From positions 1 through 63,402 of the forward strand of contig JAJFHP010000020.1 of assembly GCA_021775555.1 (NCBI GenBank): 63,402 nucleotides of DNA. The letters run 5' to 3'. The notes under the pieces were generated by a model. The model was not told where the DNA came from. It searched no databases and worked only from the letters and a program-made list of their open reading frames with translations. The stretch comes from Hyphomicrobiales bacterium. Lineage in GTDB: Bacteria > Pseudomonadota > Alphaproteobacteria > Rhizobiales > Methyloligellaceae. The translations under genes were made by a program, and so were the position numbers. The first letter of the stretch is position 1; the number at the start of each line of letters is the position of its first letter. Of this stretch, positions 30,272 through 38,476 are shown in pieces.

Positions 30272-31591
30272 ATGACCCAAGACGCCTACGGACTGGACCT
30301 CACCACTGCCAGCGACGATGCCGCTGCTTCATGGAGCCGTGCCATGGCGGATTCGCTGGAGCACCGCCTGTCAGCAGCCGAACACGTCAAGGCAGCGCTT
30401 GAAGCAGACCCGGACTTCGTCATGGGGCTGTGTATGCGAGCGGGCATGATGCTACAGATCGGCTCCAACCAGGTTCATTCCAAGATCGCTGAAACCCTTG
30501 CCAGGGCAAAGGCGCATGAAACGGGTGCAACAAAGCGCGAGCAGATGCATGTGGCAGCACTCGAGCTGTGGCTGGCAGGCAACCAGGCAAAAGCCTGCAA
30601 GATATGGCAGGAACTGCTCGAACAATGGCCGGCAGATATCCTCGCGCTCAGGCTGCATCACAATGGCAGCTTCTGGACCGGCAACCAGGATGGCCTGCGT
30701 AAGGTTCCGGCAGCTGTTCTGAAAGCGCTCGGTGACGACGCGCCGACGAGCGGTTTTATTATGGGCATGGTTGCGTTTGGCCTGGAGGAGAGCGGCGACT
30801 ATGCCGAGGCCGAAACATTTGGCCGCAAAGCGGTTGAGCGCAATGAGAATGATCTGTGGGCGCTGCACGCGGTGGCGCATATTCTCGAGATGCAGTGCCG
30901 CCATGATGAGGGGCGCACCCTTCTCAACCAGCCTTATGGTACATGGAGCGACCGTTCACCCTTCAAGGATCACCTGTGGTGGCATTCCGCATTATTCTCA
31001 CTTGAGTTGGGAGACATCGATCGCGTCCTGGAGCTTTATGACAGGGAAGTGCGGGTTGATGAGACCGGGTTTTATCTCGATGTGCAGAATGCCGCCTCCT
31101 TGCTGATGCGTCTGGTATTGCTCGGCGTTGACGTGGGAGAGCGCTGGGAGGAGTTGGCTGATCTGGCCGAGAGCCGGTTTTCTGATCATGTAATGCCCTT
31201 CACAGATGCCCATTTCATGCTTGCGCTTGTGGGCGCGGGTCGGTTTGAGGCGGCGCGTGGGTACCTGGCATCGCTACAGGCGTTTTCCCGGGGTGCCGGC
31301 AACGAGGTTTCGGATGTAACGCGGGAGCACACGGTGCCGCTGTGTGAGGGCCTGCTGGCTTATGGAGAGGGATGCTATGAGGATGCGTTCGGCATTCTCT
31401 ATGGCCTGCGCGATAATCTTTCACCCATGGGCGCCAGTCATGCCCAGCGCGACGTTTTCCAGCAACTCATGATCGATGCGGTCACGCGGGCCGGGAAAAA
31501 TGATACCGCCCGTACATTACTGGAGGAGCGTGACAGGCTGAGAGGGGGCAGCAACTGGGCCCGCGAACGGCTCAGCGCCCTGCCCCAATAG
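30272..31591 (+). CDS. tetratricopeptide-repeat protein, TTC38-like
   Basis: A 439-residue soluble protein made of helical repeats; it resembles the TTC38 (tetratricopeptide repeat 38) family seen in bacteria and animals. Typical stretches are 'HMHVAALELWLAGNQAKACKIWQELLEQWPADILALRL' in style and 'LWALHAVAHILEMQCRHDEGR', with a 'WSDRSPFKDHLWWHSALFSLELGD' signature. Function in bacteria is unknown. It starts 48 nt after purA. Confidence 0.75.
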   Translation: MTQDAYGLDLTTASDDAAASWSRAMADSLEHRLSAAEHVKAALEADPDFVMGLCMRAGMMLQIGSNQVHSKIAETLARAKAHETGATKREQMHVAALELWLAGNQAKACKIWQELLEQWPADILALRLHHNGSFWTGNQDGLRKVPAAVLKALGDDAPTSGFIMGMVAFGLEESGDYAEAETFGRKAVERNENDLWALHAVAHILEMQCRHDEGRTLLNQPYGTWSDRSPFKDHLWWHSALFSLELGDIDRVLELYDREVRVDETGFYLDVQNAASLLMRLVLLGVDVGERWEELADLAESRFSDHVMPFTDAHFMLALVGAGRFEAARGYLASLQAFSRGAGNEVSDVTREHTVPLCEGLLAYGEGCYEDAFGILYGLRDNLSPMGASHAQRDVFQQLMIDAVTRAGKNDTARTLLEERDRLRGGSNWARERLSALPQ

Positions 31592-31753
31592 ACGTGGTAT
31601 GGCTGCAAACTGTTTCAGCCGCGTATCAATTTCAATGCGTTGATTTACCGGGCTGGATTTATCCGTACTGCCGCAGGAAATCCTGAACTTTCGTTCCTTC
31701 TCCATAAGGCATATCGTGCCATCTAATTTTAAAAAATATGGGAGGGTCTGTGG

Positions 31754-32149
31754 ATGGACATCGAAAAAGAACAGCAGGATGAATCTTTTAAAAAAGGCCT
31801 CGAAATGCGGCGCTCGGTTCTGGGCGCGGAGTATGTCGATAAATCAATCGCTGCCGCGGACGAGTTCACCGAGGATTTGCAACGATACCTCACCAGCGTT
31901 TGCTGGGGTGATGTGTGGAACAGGCCCGGTCTCGATAGGCGCACGCGCTCTTTCCTGAACCTGTCCATGATTTCCGCTCTGAACCGCCCCCATGAACTCA
32001 AACTGCATATTCGGGGCGCGTTGAACAACGGTCTCACCCGGGAGGAAATCAAGGAAGTGTTCCTGCAGGTCGCCATCTATTGCGGCGCACCGGCGGCGAT
32101 TGAGTCCTTCCGTCTGGCACGGGAAGTATTCGAGGAAATCGATGGCTGA
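31754..32149 (+). CDS. carboxymuconolactone decarboxylase-family protein
   Basis: A 131-residue CMD/AhpD-fold protein of the 4-carboxymuconolactone decarboxylase (PcaC) type: 'LDRRTRSFLNLSMISALNRPHELKLHIRGALNNG' and 'EEIKEVFLQVAIYCGAPAAIESF' are typical. The cysteine of the 'YCGAPA' segment is present but the CxxC of AhpD is not, so a decarboxylase-like rather than peroxidase role is likelier. A GGGAGG ribosome site precedes ATG 31754. It is the first gene of a tight three-gene operon and its stop overlaps the next start. Confidence 0.85.
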   Translation: MDIEKEQQDESFKKGLEMRRSVLGAEYVDKSIAAADEFTEDLQRYLTSVCWGDVWNRPGLDRRTRSFLNLSMISALNRPHELKLHIRGALNNGLTREEIKEVFLQVAIYCGAPAAIESFRLAREVFEEIDG

Positions 32150-33044
32150 GGAACAACAGACAGGCTTTGTCGGCATCGGCAATATGGGTGCGCCGATGGT
32201 GCGCAACCTGGCGAAGGCGAATATCCCCGTTCTGGCCTATGACCTGAATGCGACGGCGCTCGAGAGTGTCACGACTGAGAGCAACCTGGTTGCCGCAGCT
32301 TCCGGCCTTGCCGATGTCGGGGCGAAATGCACTACCGTCATCACCATGCTGCCGACTGGCGCCAATGTGCGCGACGCCGTTCTGGGCGAGAACGGTATCG
32401 CATCAGGCATGAAAGAAGGCGGCATCATTCTCGATATGAGTTCGTCTGAACCCACCGGAACAGTTGAGTTGGCCAGGGAGCTCGAGGCGAGTGGGTTGCA
32501 TCTTGTCGATGCGCCGGTTTCAGGCGGTGTTCCGGGGGCGGAAAAGGCCACGCTGGCGTTGATGACCGGTGGCGACGATGAAATCGTCGCGCGCGTCGAG
32601 AAGGTGCTCGACGCCATGGGCAATATCTTTCGCACCGGCCCGGTTGGTTCGGGCCACGCGGCCAAGGCGCTAAACAATTTCCTCTCTGCCGCCTCCCTCA
32701 CCGCGACCAGCGAGGCGCTGCTCGTGGCGCAGAAATTCGGCCTCGACGGGGCCAAGATGGCGGATATCTGGAACGCGTCGACCGGGCGCTCCAACGCCAC
32801 CGAGAACAAGCTTCATCAGCACATCCTCAACCGGAAGTTTGCTGCCGGCTTCACTCTCAAGCTGCTGAACAAGGATGTTGGCATCGCGCGGTCACTGGCG
32901 GAAAGTCTGGATGTGCGCGCGGATTATCTTGATCGCGTCAGCGGGCTTCTGGGCGAAGCGCTTGAGGAGCTCGGCGACGAGGCCGATCACACGGCACTCT
33001 TCAAGCATCTCGAAAAGCTTGCCGGCGAGGGCCGGGGGACGTGA
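32142..33044 (+). CDS. NAD(P)-dependent beta-hydroxyacid dehydrogenase (3-hydroxyisobutyrate dehydrogenase family)
   Basis: A 300-residue two-domain oxidoreductase. The Rossmann motif 'GFVGIGNMGAPMVRNL', the substrate-binding 'VDAPVSGGVPGAEKATLALM' and the catalytic lysine in 'GSGHAAKALNNFLSAAS' mark the 3-hydroxyisobutyrate/tartronate-semialdehyde reductase family. ATG 32142 overlaps the end of the decarboxylase-like gene by 8 nt; a longer frame from 32100 lies within that gene. Its stop overlaps the next GTG start. The real substrate is unknown; the operon suggests a lactone or hydroxyacid pathway. Confidence 0.9.
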   Translation: MAEEQQTGFVGIGNMGAPMVRNLAKANIPVLAYDLNATALESVTTESNLVAAASGLADVGAKCTTVITMLPTGANVRDAVLGENGIASGMKEGGIILDMSSSEPTGTVELARELEASGLHLVDAPVSGGVPGAEKATLALMTGGDDEIVARVEKVLDAMGNIFRTGPVGSGHAAKALNNFLSAASLTATSEALLVAQKFGLDGAKMADIWNASTGRSNATENKLHQHILNRKFAAGFTLKLLNKDVGIARSLAESLDVRADYLDRVSGLLGEALEELGDEADHTALFKHLEKLAGEGRGT

Positions 33045-33874
33045 GCGAGGTGAGCGAAACCTACGAGGTTTTGGCGCTTGAATATGGGCGCATGGATCGC
33101 TCAAGCAGGGACTTTTACTTGTTTTCACCCGATCCCCATGAGGCGCCGCGAACCATTGCCTATTACCTCTGGGTGATCCGAAACAAGAACCGCACAGTTG
33201 TGGTTGATCTGGGCTTTGATAAACGCAGCGGGGGTGATCGCGGGCGGGTAATGCTGCGCGAACCGATGGAGGCGTTGGGCTCTATCGGCGTGAAGCCGGA
33301 AGATGTCGATACCGTCATCATCACCCACATGCATTACGACCATGCGGGCCACACCCCCCAGTTCCCCAACGCCACTTTCGTATTGCAGGAAAAGGAAGTG
33401 GAATGGTGCACCGGCAAATATATGGGCTACCCACCTTTGAGGAAGTCCTTCGATGTGGAGCATGTCACCGACATGATCCGCGCCAACTTCCAGTCACGGG
33501 TGAAATTCGTCGATGGCAATAAGGACATCTTGCCCGGCATTTCTGTGCACCTGATCGGCGGGCATTCCGGCGGCTTGCAGGTTGTGCGAGTGGAAACGGA
33601 AAACGGCCCGCTGGTGATTGCGTCTGATGCCGCCCATTTCTATGACACGCTGACCGAACAAAACCCGTTTACGGTGATTCAGAACCTGGCCGAGATGGTT
33701 GCCGGGTGGGATCGCATTTTTGAACTTGGCGCGGAAACGAAATATGTCGTGCCCGGCCATGACCCGCTGGTGTCGGAGCTTTACCCGAAACATCCGGATG
33801 ATGACATGACGTTTGTGCTGTCCCAACCGCCGAATAAGGAGACACCCTGGGAGGTGTGGAAGGGGGAGGTTTAA
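33041..33874 (+). CDS. lactonase-like metallo-beta-lactamase fold hydrolase
   Basis: A 277-residue MBL-fold hydrolase annotated in relatives as N-acyl homoserine lactonase-family. The zinc motif HMHYDHAGH is at residues 96-104, followed by 'GGHSGGLQVV', the bridging Asp in 'ASDAAHFYD' and the C-terminal His of 'VVPGHDPLV'. It could open a lactone ring; quorum quenching is possible but not implied, since its operon partners look catabolic. GTG 33041 overlaps the dehydrogenase stop. Confidence 0.87.
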   Translation: MSEVSETYEVLALEYGRMDRSSRDFYLFSPDPHEAPRTIAYYLWVIRNKNRTVVVDLGFDKRSGGDRGRVMLREPMEALGSIGVKPEDVDTVIITHMHYDHAGHTPQFPNATFVLQEKEVEWCTGKYMGYPPLRKSFDVEHVTDMIRANFQSRVKFVDGNKDILPGISVHLIGGHSGGLQVVRVETENGPLVIASDAAHFYDTLTEQNPFTVIQNLAEMVAGWDRIFELGAETKYVVPGHDPLVSELYPKHPDDDMTFVLSQPPNKETPWEVWKGEV

Positions 33875-34009
33875 TCCCTAACGGGGCCAAACCCGCGCTC
33901 CGCGAGTGCTTCGGTGTGAACACCGAAAAAAACAAGCTACCCGCGCCCATGACGCGGGCAGCCTGCTTTAAACGGATCGCGCAGGGGACGCGAGCCGACT
34001 GTTTTATGG

Positions 34010-34351
34010 TTATCGCCGGAAGCTTCGCTGCCTCTTCTTCTGGAATTTCTGGATAAAATTATTCGCCCGGTTCCCTTCGGGCTCTGACTCTACTGCCTTG
34101 TCGTTGCTGGCAGAATCCGCATTTCCGCCACCACCACCGCCATGGGAGTGGGTGTGGCAGGCGTTCAGGCCGTTGATGATACACAGATTTACGGCTTCTG
34201 TGCTTCCGCCTGCAGCATTGCACGAATCGACGATATTGTTCGCGCAGGAGCCTTCTGAATGAGCGGACGCGTAGGCAGCAAAGCCAACAGCCAACGGAAC
34301 CGCAATCGCAGTAGTTTTGAGGGCATTTTTCAGGTTTTCGGTACTAAACAT
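34010..34351 (-). CDS. small secreted histidine/glycine-rich protein
   Basis: A 113-residue protein I do not recognise. A signal peptide (MFSTENLKNALKTTAIAVPL..., cleaved near ASA-HSEG) is followed by a short domain with three or four cysteines (CANNIVDSCNAAGG, NLCIINGLNACHTHSHGG) and a run of glycines after HTHSHG, which could bind metal. The tail is basic. AAGGAG lies 9 nt before ATG 34351; the frame is open six codons further. It stands alone between convergent or distant genes. Confidence 0.7.
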   Translation of the reverse strand: MFSTENLKNALKTTAIAVPLAVGFAAYASAHSEGSCANNIVDSCNAAGGSTEAVNLCIINGLNACHTHSHGGGGGGNADSASNDKAVESEPEGNRANNFIQKFQKKRQRSFRR

Positions 34352-34574
34352 CGGTATTCTCCTTAGCAATGGTTATCTGCCCTTCAAGAGGGCGTTAACC
34401 GGTTAGTTGCCACGAGGAGAAAAAGGTTCACGCTGGAACAACATTTTTTAGATCACATTGCCTGAGCGTGTGCGGGTCATAGCTCGCCGCAGAGGGCGCA
34501 TCGTCCAGCGGAGCAAAGCGGAAGATTTGGGAAAAGAGTTTGGGATGTGGAGGGGAAAAATAGACCCTAAACCG

Positions 34575-34913
34575 TCAATCCTGCGAGCCAACCGGCAAGA
34601 AGTCGTAGACCCCGACCCCCTGTATAATCATGAACTTGCACGGGCCATCGTCCTGGCCTCGCACCATGTGGGCGGTGTTGGGGCCAACCTCATAGCGTTG
34701 GCCGGGCTCCAGCACAGCGGTATCGCTGGGTGCTTTTGTTTCAATGACCATCGGGCCTTCAAGGCAAACAAACCTGTCCGAGATTTCTGAATGATAGTGC
34801 CAGGGCACGCACTGTCCGGGCCCAAGCGTCAGGACCTGGATGCGAATATCAGCGCCTTCCACAACCAATTCCCGGTGCTCAATCTCGTAACTGCCTCGGG
34901 TCCGGACTTCCAT
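34575..34913 (-). CDS. cupin-domain protein
   Basis: A 112-residue single-domain cupin. The first motif 'PGQCVPWHYHSEISDRFVCLEG' has the metal His pair (39, 41) and the second 'VGPNTAHMVRG' the third His. Small cupins of this sort are dioxygenases, isomerases or sugar binders; the role here cannot be told. AGGAG sits 7 nt before ATG 34913, chosen over a longer frame starting at 34979. Confidence 0.85.
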   Translation of the reverse strand: MEVRTRGSYEIEHRELVVEGADIRIQVLTLGPGQCVPWHYHSEISDRFVCLEGPMVIETKAPSDTAVLEPGQRYEVGPNTAHMVRGQDDGPCKFMIIQGVGVYDFLPVGSQD

Positions 34914-34990
34914 GTGCTTGCTCCTGCTTTCAAACGGTTCAGGCAAACAGAGTTTGCTCCTGTTCCTCCATACTGTCATATCCGGGCCTG

Positions 34991-35044
34991 TTCCGGGTGT
35001 CCCAATAGGGCGTTTGTGGGGACGCGCTAATGGGACACCCGGAA
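34991..35044. repeat. long perfect inverted repeat
   Basis: TTCCGGGTGTCCCA (34991-35004) and TGGGACACCCGGAA (35031-35044) are exact inverted copies, 14 bp, separated by 26 nt that can form a further small stem (GCG/CGC). It lies between the cupin gene and the small secreted protein gene. No T tract follows on either strand, so it is not a standard terminator. It may be a degenerate REP-type element. Confidence 0.75.
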
Positions 35045-35095
35045 AAAATCCGGAAGGGACGAGGGGTGAGGCTCAAGGATGACGAAATCGCATCA

Positions 35096-35494
35096 CTAGC
35101 GTCTGCGCAGAGTGAGAGAGCCGGCACCTTTTGAGTTGCGCACGCTCACGCTCTGGCTGTTGCCACGCACTGATATAGAGATCTTGCCAGATACCGTGCT
35201 TTGATCGCCATACAGGCTGCCGCGGTAACTGTTGGCGGAGCGCTTTGAAACGCGGCCATATAGCGCAAACGTGCCGCCGGTAAATGCGCATTTGGAATTC
35301 AGTGTGAAGGTTTTGCCGGCGCTGTCACCCTTGGCATAACTGACTTTGCAACTGACTGGTTCCACCTGACCCGATGCCAAGCGTACCGAGCCGCGGCCAC
35401 TCCACGAACCGACGAGCGATGCCGCAGAGGCTGCGCTGGCGACTGATAACAATCCAAGCATCAAGGCCAGTGTTGCCGCTGAAAAAATGCGCAT
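35096..35494 (-). CDS. small secreted protein of unknown function
   Basis: A 132-residue protein with a Sec signal peptide (MRIFSAATLALMLGLLSVAS, cleaved near AASA-ASLVG). The mature part begins 'LVGSWSGRGSVRLASGQVEPVSCKVSY', has two cysteines likely to form a disulfide, and alternates serine/glycine-rich strands, so a small beta-barrel or beta-sandwich in the periplasm is likely. AAGGAGAC is just upstream of ATG 35494. I recognise the overall type from Hyphomicrobiales but not a function. Confidence 0.75.
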   Translation of the reverse strand: MRIFSAATLALMLGLLSVASAASAASLVGSWSGRGSVRLASGQVEPVSCKVSYAKGDSAGKTFTLNSKCAFTGGTFALYGRVSKRSANSYRGSLYGDQSTVSGKISISVRGNSQSVSVRNSKGAGSLTLRRR

Positions 35495-35681
35495 TGGTCA
35501 GTCTCCTTCCAGTCCTTGCGGGTTCACCGCTCCAAGGTTCAGCAAATCCATGGCGATGATATTCAATTCTCGACCTCTTTCATACAGTTTCCCGTTGGCA
35601 ACCACACCAAATCCGGAATTCCGCATGGAGTGCCGGGTCGGGCAATGACGACGAGTGGAGGCTATTTTGCTCCCTCCCAAC

Positions 35682-35695
35682 TTGATCTGCCTCAA
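35682..35695 (+). promoter_or_regulatory. candidate FNR/FixK box upstream of hemN
   Basis: TTGATCTGCCTCAA matches the TTGAT-N4-ATCAA consensus in nine of ten fixed positions. It is centred about 42 nt before the hemN start. hemN is commonly under FNR/FixK control in alphaproteobacteria, so the site is plausible, but one mismatch and its closeness to the start codon leave doubt. Confidence 0.4.
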
Positions 35696-35730
35696 TCAAA
35701 CCGAGCTAGCTTTAGTCTAGCTTGGCGCCC

Positions 35731-37080
35731 ATGACGACCTATTTGCCAAAATATGCCCAAGCCGCAGTTCCCCGCTATACGAGCTATCCGCCCGCGACCC
35801 AGTTTCACGAAGGCGTTGGCGGACGCGAGTATCAAAGCTGGCTCGGGGAGATTGATGCGGGCGACACGCTCTCGCTCTACGTCCACATCCCGTTCTGCCA
35901 GACGCTGTGCTGGTATTGCGGGTGTCACACTACCGTTCCGAATTCATCGGAGCGCGCACTTGATTATGTTGAAGCGCTGAAAACCGAAATAATGCGGGTC
36001 GGCAAACATGTGTCGCGCTCAGCGAAAGTCGTCCATCTGCACTTTGGCGGGGGAACCCCGAATTACCTGCCCCCCGAAACACTGGCGGAGATCATTGAAG
36101 GTCTGATGGAGCAGTTCTCCTTCAGCGCGGAGACCGAAATCTCCATAGAGGTCGATCCGCGATCTCTCAGCCGGGAGCACATCAAGACCCTGACCCGGTA
36201 TGGCAAAGTGCGGGTTTCCATGGGCGTGCAGGACGTCTCGAGCGATGTCCAGCAACTGATCAACCGCATCCAGTCCTTCGACCTGGTGCGTGTCGTGGTC
36301 GATCAACTTCGTGAGGCGGGCGTTGACAGCATCAACATGGACCTCATGTATGGCCTGCCGGGCCAGAGCGTTGATCATGTGCGCAAGTCAGCCTCCATGG
36401 CGGCCTCACTTGAACCGGATCGCTTCGCGGTTTTCGGTTATGCCCATGTTCCATGGTTCAAGAAGCATCAGCGCGCCATCGACGAGGCGCTCCTGCCTGA
36501 GGGGCAGGAGCGGATGGACCAGGCCGAGGCGGCGCGCGGCACCTTGATTGAGCATGGCTATGAACCCATTGGCATCGACCATTTTGCCAAACCAGATGAC
36601 CCCTTGTTCAAGGCCTATAGGGACGGTCATTTGAGACGCAATTTCCAGGGCTACACCGTTGACCCGGCAAGCGCCCTGATCGGGTTTGGAGCATCATCCA
36701 TCGGCAGTTTTGAGGAGGGCTATATTCAGAACGAGCCTCATATCGGAAAATACAAGGAGGCCCTGGGGCGCGGTGAGCTGCCTGTCGCGCGCGGTGTGAT
36801 GGTGAGCGAGGCGGACCGCCGGACAAGAGCTGTGATTGAACGGCTGATGTGCGATTTCGAGGTCGATTTGCAAGAGATGACCGATGGCGTGAGGTGCGGC
36901 ACCAGCACGTATTTGCTCGTCATGTCCGCACTGGAACCCCTGCGCAAGGATGGACTTGTCGACATTGACCAGCTTGTGGTGAGGGCAACGCAAAAGGGCA
37001 GGCCCTATATCAGAAATATCGCAGCCTGCTTCGATATGGGGCTGGGACAGGGCGAGCAACGCTTCAGCCGCGTGGTCTAG
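35731..37080 (+). CDS. hemN: oxygen-independent coproporphyrinogen III oxidase
   Basis: A 449-residue radical-SAM enzyme that decarboxylates coproporphyrinogen III without oxygen in haem synthesis. The cluster motif CQTLCWYCGC has the CxxxCxxC cysteines at 56, 60 and 63; other HemN marks are 'YTSYPPATQFHEGV' near the start and 'GGGTPNYLPPETLAEI'. This is true HemN (with the YPPATQF lead) rather than the shorter HemW. ATG 35731 is preferred to a TTG three codons earlier. A candidate FNR box lies just upstream. Confidence 0.96.
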   Translation: MTTYLPKYAQAAVPRYTSYPPATQFHEGVGGREYQSWLGEIDAGDTLSLYVHIPFCQTLCWYCGCHTTVPNSSERALDYVEALKTEIMRVGKHVSRSAKVVHLHFGGGTPNYLPPETLAEIIEGLMEQFSFSAETEISIEVDPRSLSREHIKTLTRYGKVRVSMGVQDVSSDVQQLINRIQSFDLVRVVVDQLREAGVDSINMDLMYGLPGQSVDHVRKSASMAASLEPDRFAVFGYAHVPWFKKHQRAIDEALLPEGQERMDQAEAARGTLIEHGYEPIGIDHFAKPDDPLFKAYRDGHLRRNFQGYTVDPASALIGFGASSIGSFEEGYIQNEPHIGKYKEALGRGELPVARGVMVSEADRRTRAVIERLMCDFEVDLQEMTDGVRCGTSTYLLVMSALEPLRKDGLVDIDQLVVRATQKGRPYIRNIAACFDMGLGQGEQRFSRVV

Positions 37081-37149
37081 CCATGTGATTGCACTCCCTC
37101 CCTAGCGTGCTAGAATTCGAAAAAACATGCACGTAACGGGAGTATTTCA

Positions 37150-38004
37150 ATGCCTAAGATTCTGTCCGAAGCCCAGTCCGAAACCTACGAAAGGGACGGC
37201 TATGCCTGCCCGGTACGGGTCATGTCCGGGGAGGATGCTGCCGGGTTCCGCGCGCGCTTCGAGGCTTATGAGCGTGAACATGGCGGCTGGTATGAATACT
37301 CCAAGGGGCAGAAGCTTTATCTCCTCCAGACATGGGCCGCGGACCTTGTGCGTCACCCGAAGGTGCTCGATGCCGTTGAAGACGTTCTGGGCCCTGACAT
37401 TTTCTGCTGGGGTCAATCGCTGTTCGTGAAGGATGCCCATGACCCGGGCTTTGTCTCCTGGCACCAGGACTCGACCTATTGGGGTCTCTCCAAGCCCGAC
37501 GTGGTGACGGCATGGATTGCGCTCTCTCCCGCCACCGAACTTTCAGGATGCATGAAGGTGGTGCCGGGATCGCAGAAATGGAACCAGCTCGACCACAATG
37601 ACACCCTTGATGAGAACAACCTGCTCACAAGAGGACAGGAGATCGCGGTTGCGGTGGATGAGAAGGACGGCATGCTCATGCCGCTGCAGCCGGGCGAAAT
37701 TTCGCTTCATCATGTGCTGGTGGTGCATGGGTCAGCGCCCAATCAGTCGGATGATCGTCGTATTGGTGTCGCGGTGCGCTATGTTGCGCCCCATGTGAAA
37801 CAGGACCTGGCGGAAAAGGACAGTGCCTGGCTGGTGCGGGGTGAAGACAAGTACGGCAACTTTATCCACGAGACGCCGCCCAATGCGGACATGGATGAAG
37901 CAGCACTCGCTGAGCACAAGCGTATCATGGCGCTGCGCCAGGGCGTTCTCTACAAGGGGGTGGCCGGCAAGCCCGCGCACACGGAGATCGCCGGGAAGAG
38001 CTGA
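37150..38004 (+). CDS. phytanoyl-CoA dioxygenase (PhyH) family protein
   Basis: A 284-residue Fe(II)/2-oxoglutarate oxygenase. The iron ligands are visible as 'SWHQDSTYWG' (His 105, Asp 107) and the distal His in 'HHVLVVHGSAPN' (about 193), with an Arg about 17 residues later for 2-oxoglutarate. The family hydroxylates CoA esters, amino acids, ectoine and others; the bacterial clade is large and the substrate cannot be assigned. A GGGAG ribosome site lies just before ATG 37150. It is followed 48 nt later by the GFA-family gene. Confidence 0.9.
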   Translation: MPKILSEAQSETYERDGYACPVRVMSGEDAAGFRARFEAYEREHGGWYEYSKGQKLYLLQTWAADLVRHPKVLDAVEDVLGPDIFCWGQSLFVKDAHDPGFVSWHQDSTYWGLSKPDVVTAWIALSPATELSGCMKVVPGSQKWNQLDHNDTLDENNLLTRGQEIAVAVDEKDGMLMPLQPGEISLHHVLVVHGSAPNQSDDRRIGVAVRYVAPHVKQDLAEKDSAWLVRGEDKYGNFIHETPPNADMDEAALAEHKRIMALRQGVLYKGVAGKPAHTEIAGKS

Positions 38005-38052
38005 TACCGGCTGGACCGGCTCCAGCTTTCATCACTCAATATTGAGGTATAC

Positions 38053-38460
38053 ATGAGCGATCCAGAAACCTTTCGCGGCTCCTGCATGTGCGGGAGCGTG
38101 ACATACGAATTCGATGGCGCGTTGGACGGAGTTGTTTGTTGCCATTGCACGCAGTGCCGTAAACAGACCGGGCATCATTTTGCTACTGTTGAGGCAGACA
38201 AGAACAGGTTTCGTCTGACCAATGACAGTTCACTGACCTGGTATCAAGCCAGTCCGATCGCCAGGCGCGGTTTTTGCAACAATTGCGGCTCAAGCCTGTT
38301 CTGGGACATGTTCGACGCGCCTAAAATTGACATCCTTGCCGGTAGCGTTGATGGATCCCTCGGCGTTGGTGTGAAGGCACATGTGCATGTGAGCGAAAAA
38401 GGTGACTATTACGAACTCGCAGGCGACGCGGCACACTTTCCCAAGGGTAGAAAAGGGTGA
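38053..38460 (+). CDS. GFA family zinc protein
   Basis: A 135-residue GFA (glutathione-dependent formaldehyde-activating, Mss4-like) domain protein. All the zinc cysteine motifs are present: SCMCGSVTY, VCCHCTQCRKQTG and GFCNNCGSSLFWD. Despite the name, most family members have no proven formaldehyde role. It follows the PhyH gene on the same strand and could share its transcript. Confidence 0.92.
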   Translation: MSDPETFRGSCMCGSVTYEFDGALDGVVCCHCTQCRKQTGHHFATVEADKNRFRLTNDSSLTWYQASPIARRGFCNNCGSSLFWDMFDAPKIDILAGSVDGSLGVGVKAHVHVSEKGDYYELAGDAAHFPKGRKG

Positions 38461-38476
38461 GCATTAATTTCACCCG

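Noticed and set aside
33911-33930. Hairpin TTCGGTG/CACCGAA followed by A tract as terminator of the lactonase operon.
   Set aside because: The T tract lies before the stem on the minus strand and an A tract after it on the plus strand, so it cannot end either transcript in the usual way.
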